A stretch of DNA of 40,171 bases from the NCBI GenBank assembly GCA_028345065.1, contig JAOMCN010000019.1, forward strand, positions 1 through 40,171, written 5' to 3'. Shown piece after piece: positions 16,293 to 25,515 of the stretch. A program made the translations under genes and the position numbers. Each line of letters starts with the position of its first letter. Within the stretch, counting starts at the first letter, position 1. The notes beneath the pieces were generated by a model. The model saw nothing but the letters and a program-made list of their open reading frames with translations. It made no database searches and was not told where the DNA came from. The DNA comes from Rhodospirillales bacterium. GTDB taxonomy: Bacteria; Pseudomonadota; Alphaproteobacteria; Rhodospirillales; UBA2165.

Positions 16293-18202
16293 CGATATTG
16301 GGCTTATTTGGTGTGTTCCTAGTAATGCTTGGGCCGTCAACTGGTATGACAACAGAGAGGCCAGGAATATTCTTCGAAACACCGATGTTCGAAGCAGCAG
16401 TAGCGGCTGGAAAATTACTGCCCGTCAAAATGCGTTTGCCGGAAGAACCTTTTCTCTTAAAAACGGGTCAACAGGGTTTTAAACCTGGCAAACATGGCGG
16501 AAGCTTAAAACTATTGATGGGCCGAAAGAAAGACACCAGACAGTTGGTTGTTTATGGATATGCCAGGTTAGTGGGGTATGACAAGAACTTTAATCTTGTG
16601 CCCGACATACTCAAAAAATTTGAGGTGAAGGACGGACGTATTTTCACTCTCCATTTACGTAAGGGTCATCGCTGGTCCGACGGGCACCCATTCACGTCGG
16701 AAGATTTCCGCTATTATTTCGAGGACGTTGCTACCAATAAAAAGATTGCCAATGAGAGCTTGCCTCTAGTTATGTTAGTGGAAGGCAAGCCACCATCGTT
16801 TGAAGTTTTAGATAAATATACGGTTAGGTACACTTGGCATAAGCCCAATCCCTTTATTTTATCCAAGCTCGCCGGAGCACGCCCTATTTATTTATATCGC
16901 CCTGCTCACTATCTTAAAAAGTTCCACATTAAATACACCCCCCTCCAGACACTGGAATTGTTAGCTAAAAAGGCGAAAAAACGTAACTGGGTGGCCCTTC
17001 ACTACATTGTCGGCCAACAGTACAAAAATGTTAATCCCGAGCTCCCTAGTCTCCAACCCTGGGTTTTAGTAACCAAGCCACCGGCAAAACGATTTACTTT
17101 CCTACGCAATCCCTATTATCACCGCGCCGATATGAATGGTCGGCAACTACCCTACATCAATGATGTAAAAGTTAATGTAACCAGCAGTAAATTGATCCCA
17201 ATCAAGGCTGGCTCTGGTGAAACCGATTTACAATCCAGGGGATTAAACTTTACAAACTACACTTTGCTAAAAAGGTCCGAAAAGAAATTCGGCTATTCTA
17301 CGAAACTCTGGCGTACGGCAAAGGGCGCGAGATGGGCCATCTATCCCAATCTCAATTTTAAGGATTTGGAGTGGCGAAAATTGTTTAGAAACGTTCAATT
17401 CCGTAGAGCGTTATCCATTGCGATAGACCGACACGAAATTAACCAAGTTTTTTACTATGGCCTTGCTCGAGTGACGAATAATTCTGTTTTGCAGGAAAGT
17501 CCATTGTTTGATGAAAAATTTGCAAATAGATGGAACCACTTTGATCTTAATGCGGCTAACCAAATATTAGATGATCTAGGCCTGGTCAAAAGGGATTCAA
17601 AGGGTTTCCGATTACTGCCAAATGGACAACCGATGGAATTGACGGTTGTATTCTCAACGGAGGAAGACGAACCATCCGACATTCTAGAACTTGTATCGGA
17701 TACCTGGCGTAAGATCGGTATTAAAGTACTCTCCAAGCCGTTGCATCGCGAAGTTATGCGTAACCGAATATTTTCCGGAAACGTCCAGATGTCAATGTGG
17801 TCGGGTCTAGAGAATGGTATTCCCAATGCATCATCAAGTCCGGCCGAGCTAGCGCCTACGTCTCAACAGCAATTACAGTGGCCAATGTGGGGACAATTTT
17901 TGGAAACGGGAGGTAAATCTGGGCAGGCTATCGATATGAAAGTACCTCAAAAATTATTTGAACTAAAAGACGCATGGCGCGAGGCTCGTTCGGACGGAGA
18001 TAGAACGAGAATTTGGCGTAAAATGTTAGACATTTACACCTCAAACGTTTTTTCAATTGGAATAATTTCGAGTGTACCCCAAGTTATCCTAGTGAATAGT
18101 AGTCTCCAAAACGTACCAGATAAGGCCATTTACAATTGGGATCCCGGCGCACATTTTGGTATCTATCGGCCATGCACCTTCTGGTTTGATTTGGTTAATT
18201 AA
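16289..18202 (+). CDS. Family-5 ABC importer, large periplasmic solute-binding protein
   Basis: 637-residue SBP_bac_5 protein. The N-terminus is a hydrophobic stretch (MTILGLFGVFLVMLG) without the usual basic residues, but an in-frame TAG at 16265-16267 and the ATGA overlap with the ATPase gene fix this start. Family features: GKHGGSLKLLMG, LVPDILKKFEVKDGRIFTLHLRKG, the HRWSDGHPFTSEDFRYYFED motif, and FRRALSIAIDRHEIN. The length exceeds DppA/OppA (about 535) and resembles the group used for oligosaccharides, opines and YejA-like cargo. It binds the cargo and delivers it to the permease pair. No lipobox cysteine. Cargo is uncertain; an oligosaccharide released from the locally made glycan is a speculative option. 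Confidence 0.88.
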   Translation: MTILGLFGVFLVMLGPSTGMTTERPGIFFETPMFEAAVAAGKLLPVKMRLPEEPFLLKTGQQGFKPGKHGGSLKLLMGRKKDTRQLVVYGYARLVGYDKNFNLVPDILKKFEVKDGRIFTLHLRKGHRWSDGHPFTSEDFRYYFEDVATNKKIANESLPLVMLVEGKPPSFEVLDKYTVRYTWHKPNPFILSKLAGARPIYLYRPAHYLKKFHIKYTPLQTLELLAKKAKKRNWVALHYIVGQQYKNVNPELPSLQPWVLVTKPPAKRFTFLRNPYYHRADMNGRQLPYINDVKVNVTSSKLIPIKAGSGETDLQSRGLNFTNYTLLKRSEKKFGYSTKLWRTAKGARWAIYPNLNFKDLEWRKLFRNVQFRRALSIAIDRHEINQVFYYGLARVTNNSVLQESPLFDEKFANRWNHFDLNAANQILDDLGLVKRDSKGFRLLPNGQPMELTVVFSTEEDEPSDILELVSDTWRKIGIKVLSKPLHREVMRNRIFSGNVQMSMWSGLENGIPNASSSPAELAPTSQQQLQWPMWGQFLETGGKSGQAIDMKVPQKLFELKDAWREARSDGDRTRIWRKMLDIYTSNVFSIGIISSVPQVILVNSSLQNVPDKAIYNWDPGAHFGIYRPCTFWFDLVN

Positions 18203-18244
18203 TGAGGTTGAAACTACCGTTAAAATTTTGAAGCAAGAATTGAT

Positions 18245-19243
18245 ATGATTGATTACCTTATAAGACGCATTTTGGTTATGATACTAACACTATTGGTGGT
18301 TAGCGCGTTAGTTTTCATAGTGATCCAGTTGCCGGAAGGGGATTACTTAACAAGTTATATTGCTGAGTTGGAGAGCCAGGGTGAAGCGGCTGATCCCCAG
18401 AAAATCGTTTATCTTCAAAAGGAATTCAACCTTGATCAACCCATCTGGAAACAGTACCTGCTGTGGATTGGTGGTATCCTTCAGGGCGATTTTGGCCGTT
18501 CGATCGAGTATGATCTGCCGGTCATTGATGTCATTGGCGAGGTCTTTGTCTTTGCAATTATTCTAAACGCCAGTGTTATTGCCTTTATATATATAGTTGC
18601 TTTTCCAATTGGTGTTTATTCCGCCACCCATCAATATAGTTGGGGAGATCACGGATTAACTTTTGTTGGATTTATAGGTCTTGCCACGCCAAACTTTTTA
18701 TTGGCGCTAATATTGATGTTTTTGGCCAAAAAGTATTTGGGCATATCAATGGGTGGGCTCATGGATTCCAACTTCGAAAACCAGCCTTGGACTTTAGACA
18801 AGGTGATATCGGTTCTAGAGCATCTGATTGTACCCGTAATAGTAATTGGGACATCAGGTACAGCTGGAATGATCCGAAGATTAAGAGCCAATTTGTTGGA
18901 TGAACTCCATAAGCAGTACGTTACAACTGCAAGGGCTAAGGGTCTTTCTAACGTGAAGCTTTTGGTAAAATATCCTCTTCGTATGGCATTAAATCCGTTC
19001 ATTGCTGATATTGGTAATCTTCTACCACAGGTAGTTTCAGGTTCTGTCATTGTTGCCGTAATTCTGGATCTGCCAACGACAGGACCCGTCTTGCTTGATG
19101 CACTGAGGAGCCAGGACACATATTTAGCGGGATCATTTTTATTATTCATATCGCTATTAACAGTCTTCGGTATGTTTCTCTCAGACCTGTTGCTTGCTGT
19201 TCTTGACCCACGAATTCGTCTTACGGGTGGGATTGCAAAATGA
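18245..19243 (+). CDS. Family-5 ABC importer permease (DppB type)
   Basis: 332 residues beginning with the classic DppB/OppB N-terminus MIDYLIRRILVMILTLLVVS. The extracytoplasmic loop contains LQKEFNLDQPIWKQYLLWIGG and LQGDFGRSI, and the cytoplasmic EAA loop reads TTARAKGLSNVKLLVKYPLR. Six membrane helices are expected. It forms the translocation pore with the next gene's product. 42 bases separate it from the binding-protein gene; its TGA overlaps the next ATG (AAAATGACC). Confidence 0.92.
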   Translation: MIDYLIRRILVMILTLLVVSALVFIVIQLPEGDYLTSYIAELESQGEAADPQKIVYLQKEFNLDQPIWKQYLLWIGGILQGDFGRSIEYDLPVIDVIGEVFVFAIILNASVIAFIYIVAFPIGVYSATHQYSWGDHGLTFVGFIGLATPNFLLALILMFLAKKYLGISMGGLMDSNFENQPWTLDKVISVLEHLIVPVIVIGTSGTAGMIRRLRANLLDELHKQYVTTARAKGLSNVKLLVKYPLRMALNPFIADIGNLLPQVVSGSVIVAVILDLPTTGPVLLDALRSQDTYLAGSFLLFISLLTVFGMFLSDLLLAVLDPRIRLTGGIAK

Positions 19244-20394
19244 CCGATAAGTTGGCCCATTTTGTTTCTCAGGCGCCTTTCAATCCGATGAAAGTTGACG
19301 AGCTTACGCCGGAGCAGGAAAAATTCTATATGGCCTCCCAATGGAAGATGATGTGGTGGAGGCTGCGCAAGCATAGACTTGCAGTTTGGTCAGGTGCCAT
19401 CTTGTTAGTATTATATGCTTCAATCTTAGTATCGGAATGTCTTGCTCCTTACGGCTTGCATACACGAAACGCCAATTTCATTTTTGCGCCACCACAAGAA
19501 GTTCAATTATTTCACGAAGGCGAATTTATTGGACCGTTTGTTTACAGCCTAGATTACAAACTAAATATGGAAATTCTTCGCCGAGAATACACGGATAACA
19601 AAAATGTTGTTCAACCGCTCCGGTTCTTTTGTCGTGGCGATGGTTACGAATTCTGGTCCCTGTTTGAAACGGATTTTCACCTTATTTGTGCTGCAAAGGG
19701 AGGGACCTTCTTTTTTCTTGGAACAGATCGACTGGGACGAGATATCTTGTCTCGTATCATTTATGGGACTCGTATTTCCCTAACGGTCGGTCTAGTTGGA
19801 ATTATCCTGAGCTTTATTCTAGGTATCTCTATCGGTGGAGCTGCTGGATACTTCGGTGGCTGGGTGGATAACCTTGCGCAGCGTGCTATCGAAATCCTCC
19901 GATCTATTCCGGAATTGCCTTTGTGGATGGGGCTTTCAGCAGCGTTGCCAGTAAATTGGAGCCCCATAGCCGTATTCTTCGGTTTAACACTGATTTTAGG
20001 GCTTGTGGATTGGCCGGGACTGGCGAGAGCAGTGCGATCAAAACTTTTAGCTCTACGAGAGGAGGATTACTGTACGGCAGCCGTATTAATGGGTGCCCGT
20101 CCACGTCGGATAATTTATCGACACCTTCTACCTAATTTTATGAGCCATTTAATAGCGTCGGCAACACTTTCAATTCCTTCAATGATATTGGCGGAAACTG
20201 CATTAAGCTTTTTGGGTCTTGGGCTTCGACCGCCAATCACGAGTTGGGGCGTATTGCTTGTTGAGGCGCAAAATATGGAGGCGGTGGAGTTATATCCATG
20301 GCTTCTTCTTCCGGCTATTCCAGTAATCATTACTGTTCTGGCGTTTAATTTCTTTGGTGATGGTCTTCGTGACGCTGCTGACCCTTATAAATAA
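19240..20394 (+). CDS. Family-5 ABC importer permease (DppC type) with enlarged periplasmic loop
   Basis: 384 residues, longer than typical DppC (about 300). The extra length lies between TM1 (about 46-66) and the LGTDRLGRDILSRIIYG segment near residue 165. It makes a periplasmic insert with two cysteines, as in YejE-like and oligosaccharide-type permeases. The EAA loop is CTAAVLMGARPRRIIYRHLLP, and the C-terminus NFFGDGLRDAADPYK is diagnostic. It starts in an ATGA overlap with the DppB-type gene. The large insert probably matches the unusually large binding protein. Last importer gene; a methyltransferase gene follows after 12 bases. Confidence 0.92.
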   Translation: MTDKLAHFVSQAPFNPMKVDELTPEQEKFYMASQWKMMWWRLRKHRLAVWSGAILLVLYASILVSECLAPYGLHTRNANFIFAPPQEVQLFHEGEFIGPFVYSLDYKLNMEILRREYTDNKNVVQPLRFFCRGDGYEFWSLFETDFHLICAAKGGTFFFLGTDRLGRDILSRIIYGTRISLTVGLVGIILSFILGISIGGAAGYFGGWVDNLAQRAIEILRSIPELPLWMGLSAALPVNWSPIAVFFGLTLILGLVDWPGLARAVRSKLLALREEDYCTAAVLMGARPRRIIYRHLLPNFMSHLIASATLSIPSMILAETALSFLGLGLRPPITSWGVLLVEAQNMEAVELYPWLLLPAIPVIITVLAFNFFGDGLRDAADPYK

Positions 20395-20406
20395 TTATTA
20401 GAAAAA

Positions 20407-21102
20407 ATGAAATTTGAAGCGGTTAGGGATCACCTAGAAAACGTGCCTTACATGGGCGTTGATGAGGGCTGGGAACTCTACAATTTTATTATTAAAAACA
20501 AACCTAAAACTATTCTTGAACTGGGCCACGCACATGGGGCTTCCAGTATATTTATGGCTGCTGCACTTGATGAGCTGGGCGCAGGGGTAATCGAGACTGT
20601 AGATCTCAAAGCCGCTGAAGGTCGTTCACCAAATTTAGAGAAATTGTCAGCTGAGTTAGGATTGAAATCACATATCAAGATTTCCAGGGAAATAAATTCC
20701 TATACTTGGTTTTTGAAAAAGAAAATTGAAGAACAAACTAAAGAAAATTTTTGCAATCCGATATACGATTTTTGCTTTGTTGACGGACCAAAGAATTGGA
20801 CGATTGATGGATTTTCTTTTTTTCTGACTAATAAACTCCTTCGCAAAAATGGTTGGATCCTATTCGATGATTACAAGTGGACACACTCTAAACACATAGG
20901 GCGAGAATCTACCGATGGGATAACCATTAGGTCATTAGGTGAAGACGAAATCAATCAAGCACATATTGAGCTAATATTTAAATTACTTGTTGTGCAATGC
21001 GAGGAGTATTCTAATTTTGTAGTGCAAGACAACTGGTGGGCTTGGGCTCAAAAGACTAGAACCGGTTCACGTAAGGTTAGATACACTAAAAAAAGCATTT
21101 AA
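20407..21102 (+). CDS. Class I SAM-dependent methyltransferase (Methyltransf_24-like)
   Basis: 231 residues with a Rossmann-type SAM-binding motif I (TILELGHAHGASSIFMAAAL), an acidic strand VIETVDL, and a later motif DFCFVDGPKNWTIDG followed by GWILFDDYKW, the pattern of Methyltransf_24 / cephalosporin-hydroxylase-like enzymes. No membrane segment. It lies 12 bases after the importer permease and is probably read from the same transcript, but it is visibly more AT- and lysine-rich than its neighbours, so it may have been acquired separately. Its ribosome site is weak. The acceptor is unknown; a sugar hydroxyl of the local glycan is possible given the glycosyltransferases nearby. Confidence 0.75.
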   Translation: MKFEAVRDHLENVPYMGVDEGWELYNFIIKNKPKTILELGHAHGASSIFMAAALDELGAGVIETVDLKAAEGRSPNLEKLSAELGLKSHIKISREINSYTWFLKKKIEEQTKENFCNPIYDFCFVDGPKNWTIDGFSFFLTNKLLRKNGWILFDDYKWTHSKHIGRESTDGITIRSLGEDEINQAHIELIFKLLVVQCEEYSNFVVQDNWWAWAQKTRTGSRKVRYTKKSI

Positions 21103-21288
21103 AAACAGTTGAAGCATTTTTATTTTAAACCGAAGGCCCGACTTAGTAGTTTTACACGATAATACCGTGAAGAGTTTTCAGGACTACCAAGTTTCCAATT
21201 CTATGCTCCTCGTTAAAGAGGCACCTGAATGACAAAATTTACAAGGGCTATGATAAATCTTGATCATCCACTTTTGCTATATGCTAAT

Positions 21289-22137
21289 TTAACATTTTTT
21301 TAGCCAAAGACTTGTCTCATATATGCTTTTTGGTCGATCGAGTTCAGCTATTAATGTCCCTTGCAAAGCCTCTCTCATATGTTTGGCAACATAATTACTG
21401 GCAAATAAAACGTCAAAACCCTGTCCTTGTAGCAATGCTGCTACGCCTAACTGTTCATTGTAGCCGCGCCATTCCCAGCTTTGCGGATAATCATCAGGTA
21501 AAAAAATATCGTGTATGTGGATGATTACACCTGCCTTGAGTTGCCCAAAAATTTGATTAAACAGGAAGTCCACATCGGTTCCTGGCATCATGATGTGGCT
21601 TGAATCTATAAATAGAATATCCCCTGGCTTTAATAATTCAAAATAGAGTACATCGACTTCCTGTATTGTGGCGGGTTCGACCGTAATGTTTAAGCCATCG
21701 ATATTGGCGCGTGGTGCGGGGTCAATAGCCACGATCGTAGTGTCCAATAAGCCATCTGATACTGCGCGCGCCAAGAACCGCGTTGAATGGCCAGAACCCA
21801 CTTCTATAATGTATTTTGGAGCGTGTTGGCGCACCATAGCATACGCGATTGCCGCATCAAGTGGGGGAAACCAAGATTGGTTCCATCGCGGCTGAGGGGG
21901 GGTGTCTGGACCAATCTGTCGTAATTCATCGGTGTATTGGGAAATATGAGAAATCTGTTCTCTGAATAAGGAACGGGAATTATCGAACATATTTTTCATA
22001 TGTCGGTATTTAGATCTGTCCTTATAGTCTGGGACGCTTTCCGCGTAGCGATAAGGAATAAAAAAACCCTGACGTTTAATTCCAAGAAGGGTGGACAGGC
22101 CCATTCGTAAGCGACGAAAGGTCTTTGAAGCTGGCAT
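21289..22137 (-). CDS. Class I SAM-dependent methyltransferase
   Basis: 282 residues. SAM motif I is YIIEVGSGHSTRFLARAV, followed by TTIVAIDPAPR, and motif GDILFIDSSHIMMPGTDVDF with GVIIHIHDIFLPDDYP. This IDSSH...HDIF pattern is common in Methyltransf_24 proteins linked to surface-polysaccharide genes. The N-terminal 80 residues (KTFRRLRMGLSTLLGIKRQGF) are basic and may touch the membrane. It converges on the methyltransferase at 20407-21102 across a 186-base gap with no clear terminator. Upstream, nadC ends 17 bases before its start on the same strand, so it may share the nadA-nadC transcript, though a functional link is not obvious. Confidence 0.75.
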   Translation of the reverse strand: MPASKTFRRLRMGLSTLLGIKRQGFFIPYRYAESVPDYKDRSKYRHMKNMFDNSRSLFREQISHISQYTDELRQIGPDTPPQPRWNQSWFPPLDAAIAYAMVRQHAPKYIIEVGSGHSTRFLARAVSDGLLDTTIVAIDPAPRANIDGLNITVEPATIQEVDVLYFELLKPGDILFIDSSHIMMPGTDVDFLFNQIFGQLKAGVIIHIHDIFLPDDYPQSWEWRGYNEQLGVAALLQGQGFDVLFASNYVAKHMREALQGTLIAELDRPKSIYETSLWLKKC

Positions 22138-22154
22138 CCCATCTCCCTGGTTTC

Positions 22155-23003
22155 TTAACTGGCAGCGTTCCAGTCAAGTCCTATATTAGTAGCTCTGGCG
22201 GAATGGGTTAATTTACCCACAGAAATAAAATTTACCCCGGTTTCCGCAATTCCACGGATCGTCTTCAGGCTGATATTACCAGACGCTTCCGTGGGTACCC
22301 GACCCCCCACAATTTTAACAGCTTTTGCACAAGTATTAGCATCCATGTTGTCCAATAAAATACTATCTGCTCCCGCCTCAAGAGCTTCCTCAACTTCCGT
22401 CAAAGTGTCACATTCCACTTCTATATTATTCAATTTGTTAGCCTTCGCTCTTTTCACCGCTTCCGCAATTCCACCTGATACTGCTACATGGTTGTCTTTG
22501 ATAAGGACCCCATCATCAAGGCGCATACGATGGTTTGTAGCACCACCGATCCTAGTCGCATATTTGGCTAGCTCTCTTAGGCAGGGGACTGTTTTACGAG
22601 TGTCTAGAAGAATTGCACCCGTACCATCAATTTCATCGACATACTGGCGGGTTAAAGTTGCTATACCCGACAAATGCTGAAGCAGATTGATTGCTGTCCG
22701 TTCAGCGCTTAGGAGGTCAATAGCGGGGCCTTGCAACTGCGCTAGTTGTGTACCGGTGGTGATCTTAATTCCGTCATCCACAATGAGTTTACAATCGATC
22801 TTTGTAGAAAACTTATTAAATATGAGTTTTAATAAAGGAAGCCCCGCGCAAACCATTTCCTCCCGCGCCGAGATGACACCACTAAACTGAGTGTTCTTGG
22901 GAATAACTGCGAGAGAAGTAATATCTCCTTTCCCAATATCTTCGGTAATGGCCGCGTCAATAAATTTATTTAGGTTAACTTCGTTGAGCCCTTCAGGCAG
23001 CAT
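22155..23003 (-). CDS. nadC: Nicotinate-nucleotide pyrophosphorylase (carboxylating)
   Basis: 282 residues, the normal length of NadC. It converts quinolinate plus PRPP to nicotinate mononucleotide, CO2 and pyrophosphate in de novo NAD synthesis, in the cytoplasm. Family sequence is unmistakable: EDIGKGDITS near the N-terminus, ERTAINLLQHLSGIAT, the catalytic and phosphate-binding stretches DTRKT and GGATNHRMRLDDGVLIKDNH, then VEVECDTLTEVEEAL, ILLDNM and EASGNISLKTI. Only 2 bases separate it from nadA, which is translated first, so the pair is an operon. Confidence 0.96.
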   Translation of the reverse strand: MLPEGLNEVNLNKFIDAAITEDIGKGDITSLAVIPKNTQFSGVISAREEMVCAGLPLLKLIFNKFSTKIDCKLIVDDGIKITTGTQLAQLQGPAIDLLSAERTAINLLQHLSGIATLTRQYVDEIDGTGAILLDTRKTVPCLRELAKYATRIGGATNHRMRLDDGVLIKDNHVAVSGGIAEAVKRAKANKLNNIEVECDTLTEVEEALEAGADSILLDNMDANTCAKAVKIVGGRVPTEASGNISLKTIRGIAETGVNFISVGKLTHSARATNIGLDWNAAS

Positions 23004-23005
23004 TT

Positions 23006-24022
23006 TTAGGTGACATTTCTGTTTTGTGATGCTGCATTAGGCGATAAATCTAACATTCTTTGAAGTGGCTTTAATGCTCGGGTACGCAGGTCTTCGGGTA
23101 TTTCTATGCGAGGCGCTTCATTTGCCATGGCTAGATACAGTTTTTCTATAGAATTCTTTGCCATGTATGGGCAGTTGGCACAGTCACATGTACCATCAGC
23201 GCCAGGCGCTGGAATAATTGTTTTATGAGGTGCTAACTTATTCATTTGATGAATGATATGTTGTTCAGTAGCTACAATGAAAGTGTCAGCATCGTAACTG
23301 GCAACGTATTCCAGTATTGATCTGGTAGAACCAACATGATCTGCGTGTTTCAGGATTGCCTCGGGGCACTCAGGATGAGCGGCAATCTTTGCGCTAGGAT
23401 GGCGAACAATGAGTTTAACCAATTCCCGTTCATTAAATTGTTCGTGGACAATGCAGGTGCCTGGCCACAGCACCATATCGCGACCCGTTTTTTTAGTGAT
23501 GTATGCACCAAGGTGGTGATCCGGGGCAAAGAGGATCTTCTCATCTTTTGGTAACTGGTTGATGATCGAAGCGGCGTTGGATGATGTTACAATTATATCA
23601 GATTGTGCTTTTACCTCAGCCGAACAGTTGATGTAAGTTACAACAGTATGTTCAGGATATTTTGAACGAAAGGCTGCAAATTCTTCGGGAGGGCACGAGT
23701 CCTCAAGCGAACAACCGGCTTCTTTATCAGGGATGACTACAGTTTTGCTTGGGCTCAGAATTTTAGCGCATTCCCCCATAAATCTCACGCCGCAAAACGC
23801 TATCATATCTGCACTAGTTTCAGCGGCTTTTTTAGATAAATCTAATGAATCTCCTACAAAATCGGCAAGATCTTGTATTTCTGGAGTTTGGTAGTAGTGA
23901 GCAAGTATTACCGCATTTTTACTGCGGCGCAATTTGTCAATTTCATTTTCTAAATCAAGAAAAGGATCAAGGCACACATCCTGAAGCTCGGTGTGCTCGG
24001 AATCTATTACAGTATTAATCAT
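23006..24022 (-). CDS. nadA: Quinolinate synthase
   Basis: 338 residues. It condenses iminoaspartate with dihydroxyacetone phosphate to quinolinate using a [4Fe-4S] cluster. The three cluster cysteines expected from E. coli NadA are present: C104 (EAGCSLEDSCP), C190 (WPGTCIVHE) and C284 (CANCPYM). Other family segments are AHYYQTPEIQDLADFVGDSL, CGVRFMGE and HPECPEAI. It is the first gene of nadA-nadC on the minus strand, divergent from the amidohydrolase gene across a 146-base gap. No nadB (aspartate oxidase) lies here, so the iminoaspartate source is encoded elsewhere. Confidence 0.96.
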   Translation of the reverse strand: MINTVIDSEHTELQDVCLDPFLDLENEIDKLRRSKNAVILAHYYQTPEIQDLADFVGDSLDLSKKAAETSADMIAFCGVRFMGECAKILSPSKTVVIPDKEAGCSLEDSCPPEEFAAFRSKYPEHTVVTYINCSAEVKAQSDIIVTSSNAASIINQLPKDEKILFAPDHHLGAYITKKTGRDMVLWPGTCIVHEQFNERELVKLIVRHPSAKIAAHPECPEAILKHADHVGSTRSILEYVASYDADTFIVATEQHIIHQMNKLAPHKTIIPAPGADGTCDCANCPYMAKNSIEKLYLAMANEAPRIEIPEDLRTRALKPLQRMLDLSPNAASQNRNVT

Positions 24023-24168
24023 ACAGAACCTCGTTTCCGGGGAAATCGTCCTGGGTCAATTGTTACATACGTGGTTCATGGAAAGATTTGGCGTAAAACT
24101 GGGATAAGTCAAGACTAATTGCTTCTTATAATTGCAGTATTAACAAAGATATGTTTACTACCTAACCT

Positions 24169-25335
24169 ATGCCAACAATAAAAGAAATTAACTCACTCCA
24201 CGCGGAAATGATTGAATGGCGCCATATTATACATGCACACCCGGAAACGGCATTCGAGGAAACGCATACATCTGAGTTTGTAGCACAAAAGCTTCAGGAA
24301 TTCGGAATTGAGGTATACCAGGGGTTAGCTAAGACGGGCGTAGTAGGAACCATAACGAATGGTGAAGGTGGTTCGATAGGCCTTCGTGCGGATATGGATG
24401 CCCTTGACATGGATGAGCAAACAAAAGTGGATTATGCTTCGCTTATTCCCGGCAAAATGCATGCCTGTGGCCATGATGGGCATACGGCAATGCTGCTCGG
24501 CGCCGCCAAATATTTAACACAGACGAAGGCATTTCGTGGAACCGTCCAACTGATATTTCAACCAGCAGAGGAGATGGCGGGTGGTGGTAGGGTAATGGTT
24601 GAGGAGGGGCTTTTTGATAAGTTTCCTGTTACGCAAGTTTTTGGCATGCACAACTGGCCCAATTTGCCAGCGGGAAAGATGTCCGTGCGTTCCGGTCCCT
24701 CTATGGCGGCGGCGGCTTCATTTGAGGTGACGGTCTTTGGTAAAAGTAGCCACGCTGCTGCACCCCATCAGGGGGTTGATGCAATAATGGTTGGTTCGGA
24801 AATAGTTTCCTCTCTGCAAACCATTTCGAGTAGGGTTACTAACCCAATTGAAGGCATTGTTATAAGTGTTACACAGTTTAATGCCGGCAACGCCCTGAAC
24901 GTACTGCCAGATGAAGCAGTCTTGAGGGGAACGGCACGGTCATTTTCGAAGGATGCCAGCACGACTTTAGAAAACATGATAAGGCGTATTGTGGAAAATG
25001 TCGCTCAGGCTCATGGGGCCACTGCTGAACTTAGATATGAACACCTGTATCCAGTGCTGATAAATTCTCAAAAGGAAAGTGAACTTGCCCTCAGGGTAGC
25101 GGAGGAGATAGTTGGAGCATCTGAAATTGATCCCGAGTATTTGCCAAGCATGGCGTCCGAAGATTTTTCCTTTATGTTGAACGAACGGCCCGGTTGTTTT
25201 ATGAGACTGGGCTCAGGATTTACTGACCGGGAAACGTTTCCCCTCCACAATTCTCGTTACGAGTTCAATGACGATGTTTTGCCAATTGGCGCAAGTTATT
25301 GGGCTCGATTAGTGGAGACCCTTCTAAAGCCATAA
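24169..25335 (+). CDS. M20-family amidohydrolase (hippurate / N-acyl-amino-acid hydrolase type)
   Basis: 388-residue metallopeptidase of the M20D (amidohydrolase) group, normal length. The metal-binding motif is MHACGHDGHTAMLLGAA; the catalytic acid segment is FQPAEEMAGGGRVMVEEGL. The dimerisation domain includes GKSSHAAAPHQGVDAI, and the distal metal ligand region is MASEDFSFML. It hydrolyses N-acyl or N-aroyl amino acids to the free acid and amino acid. A benzoyl-amino-acid substrate would fit the aromatic genes further right, but that is speculative. It stands alone and is divergent from nadA. Confidence 0.9.
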   Translation: MPTIKEINSLHAEMIEWRHIIHAHPETAFEETHTSEFVAQKLQEFGIEVYQGLAKTGVVGTITNGEGGSIGLRADMDALDMDEQTKVDYASLIPGKMHACGHDGHTAMLLGAAKYLTQTKAFRGTVQLIFQPAEEMAGGGRVMVEEGLFDKFPVTQVFGMHNWPNLPAGKMSVRSGPSMAAAASFEVTVFGKSSHAAAPHQGVDAIMVGSEIVSSLQTISSRVTNPIEGIVISVTQFNAGNALNVLPDEAVLRGTARSFSKDASTTLENMIRRIVENVAQAHGATAELRYEHLYPVLINSQKESELALRVAEEIVGASEIDPEYLPSMASEDFSFMLNERPGCFMRLGSGFTDRETFPLHNSRYEFNDDVLPIGASYWARLVETLLKP

Positions 25336-25501
25336 AATTTTCCGAATCATAGTTATTTTTTTTGACTAACTTTGTTTTAATAAAAAGCCGTGAATGCCTT
25401 AATTTCTTTGGTTTCGGTCTAGTTTACCTAATTTTTACTAAATCAGTGGATCTATTTAAGAGCATCCATTCTTGGGTCCATCAATTATACGAACTTGGAA
25501 G

Positions 25502-25507
25502 AAGGAG
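25502..25507 (+). promoter_or_regulatory. Ribosome binding site deciding the start of the small membrane protein
   Basis: AAGGAG lies 8 bases before ATG 25516. An upstream in-frame TTG at 25495 precedes this ribosome site, so ATG 25516 is taken as the start. This is one of the clearest ribosome sites in the window. Confidence 0.75.
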
Positions 25508-25515
25508 TTAAGCCT

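Noticed and set aside
18649-19374. 241-codon minus-strand open frame
   Set aside because: Antisense shadow of the DppB-type permease gene; the translated protein has no domain and the sense strand is unambiguous.
21103-21288. Possible small RNA or terminator between the convergent methyltransferase genes
   Set aside because: Only 4-bp stems (e.g. CACG/CGTG, CCTC/GAGG) are present; nothing beyond chance.
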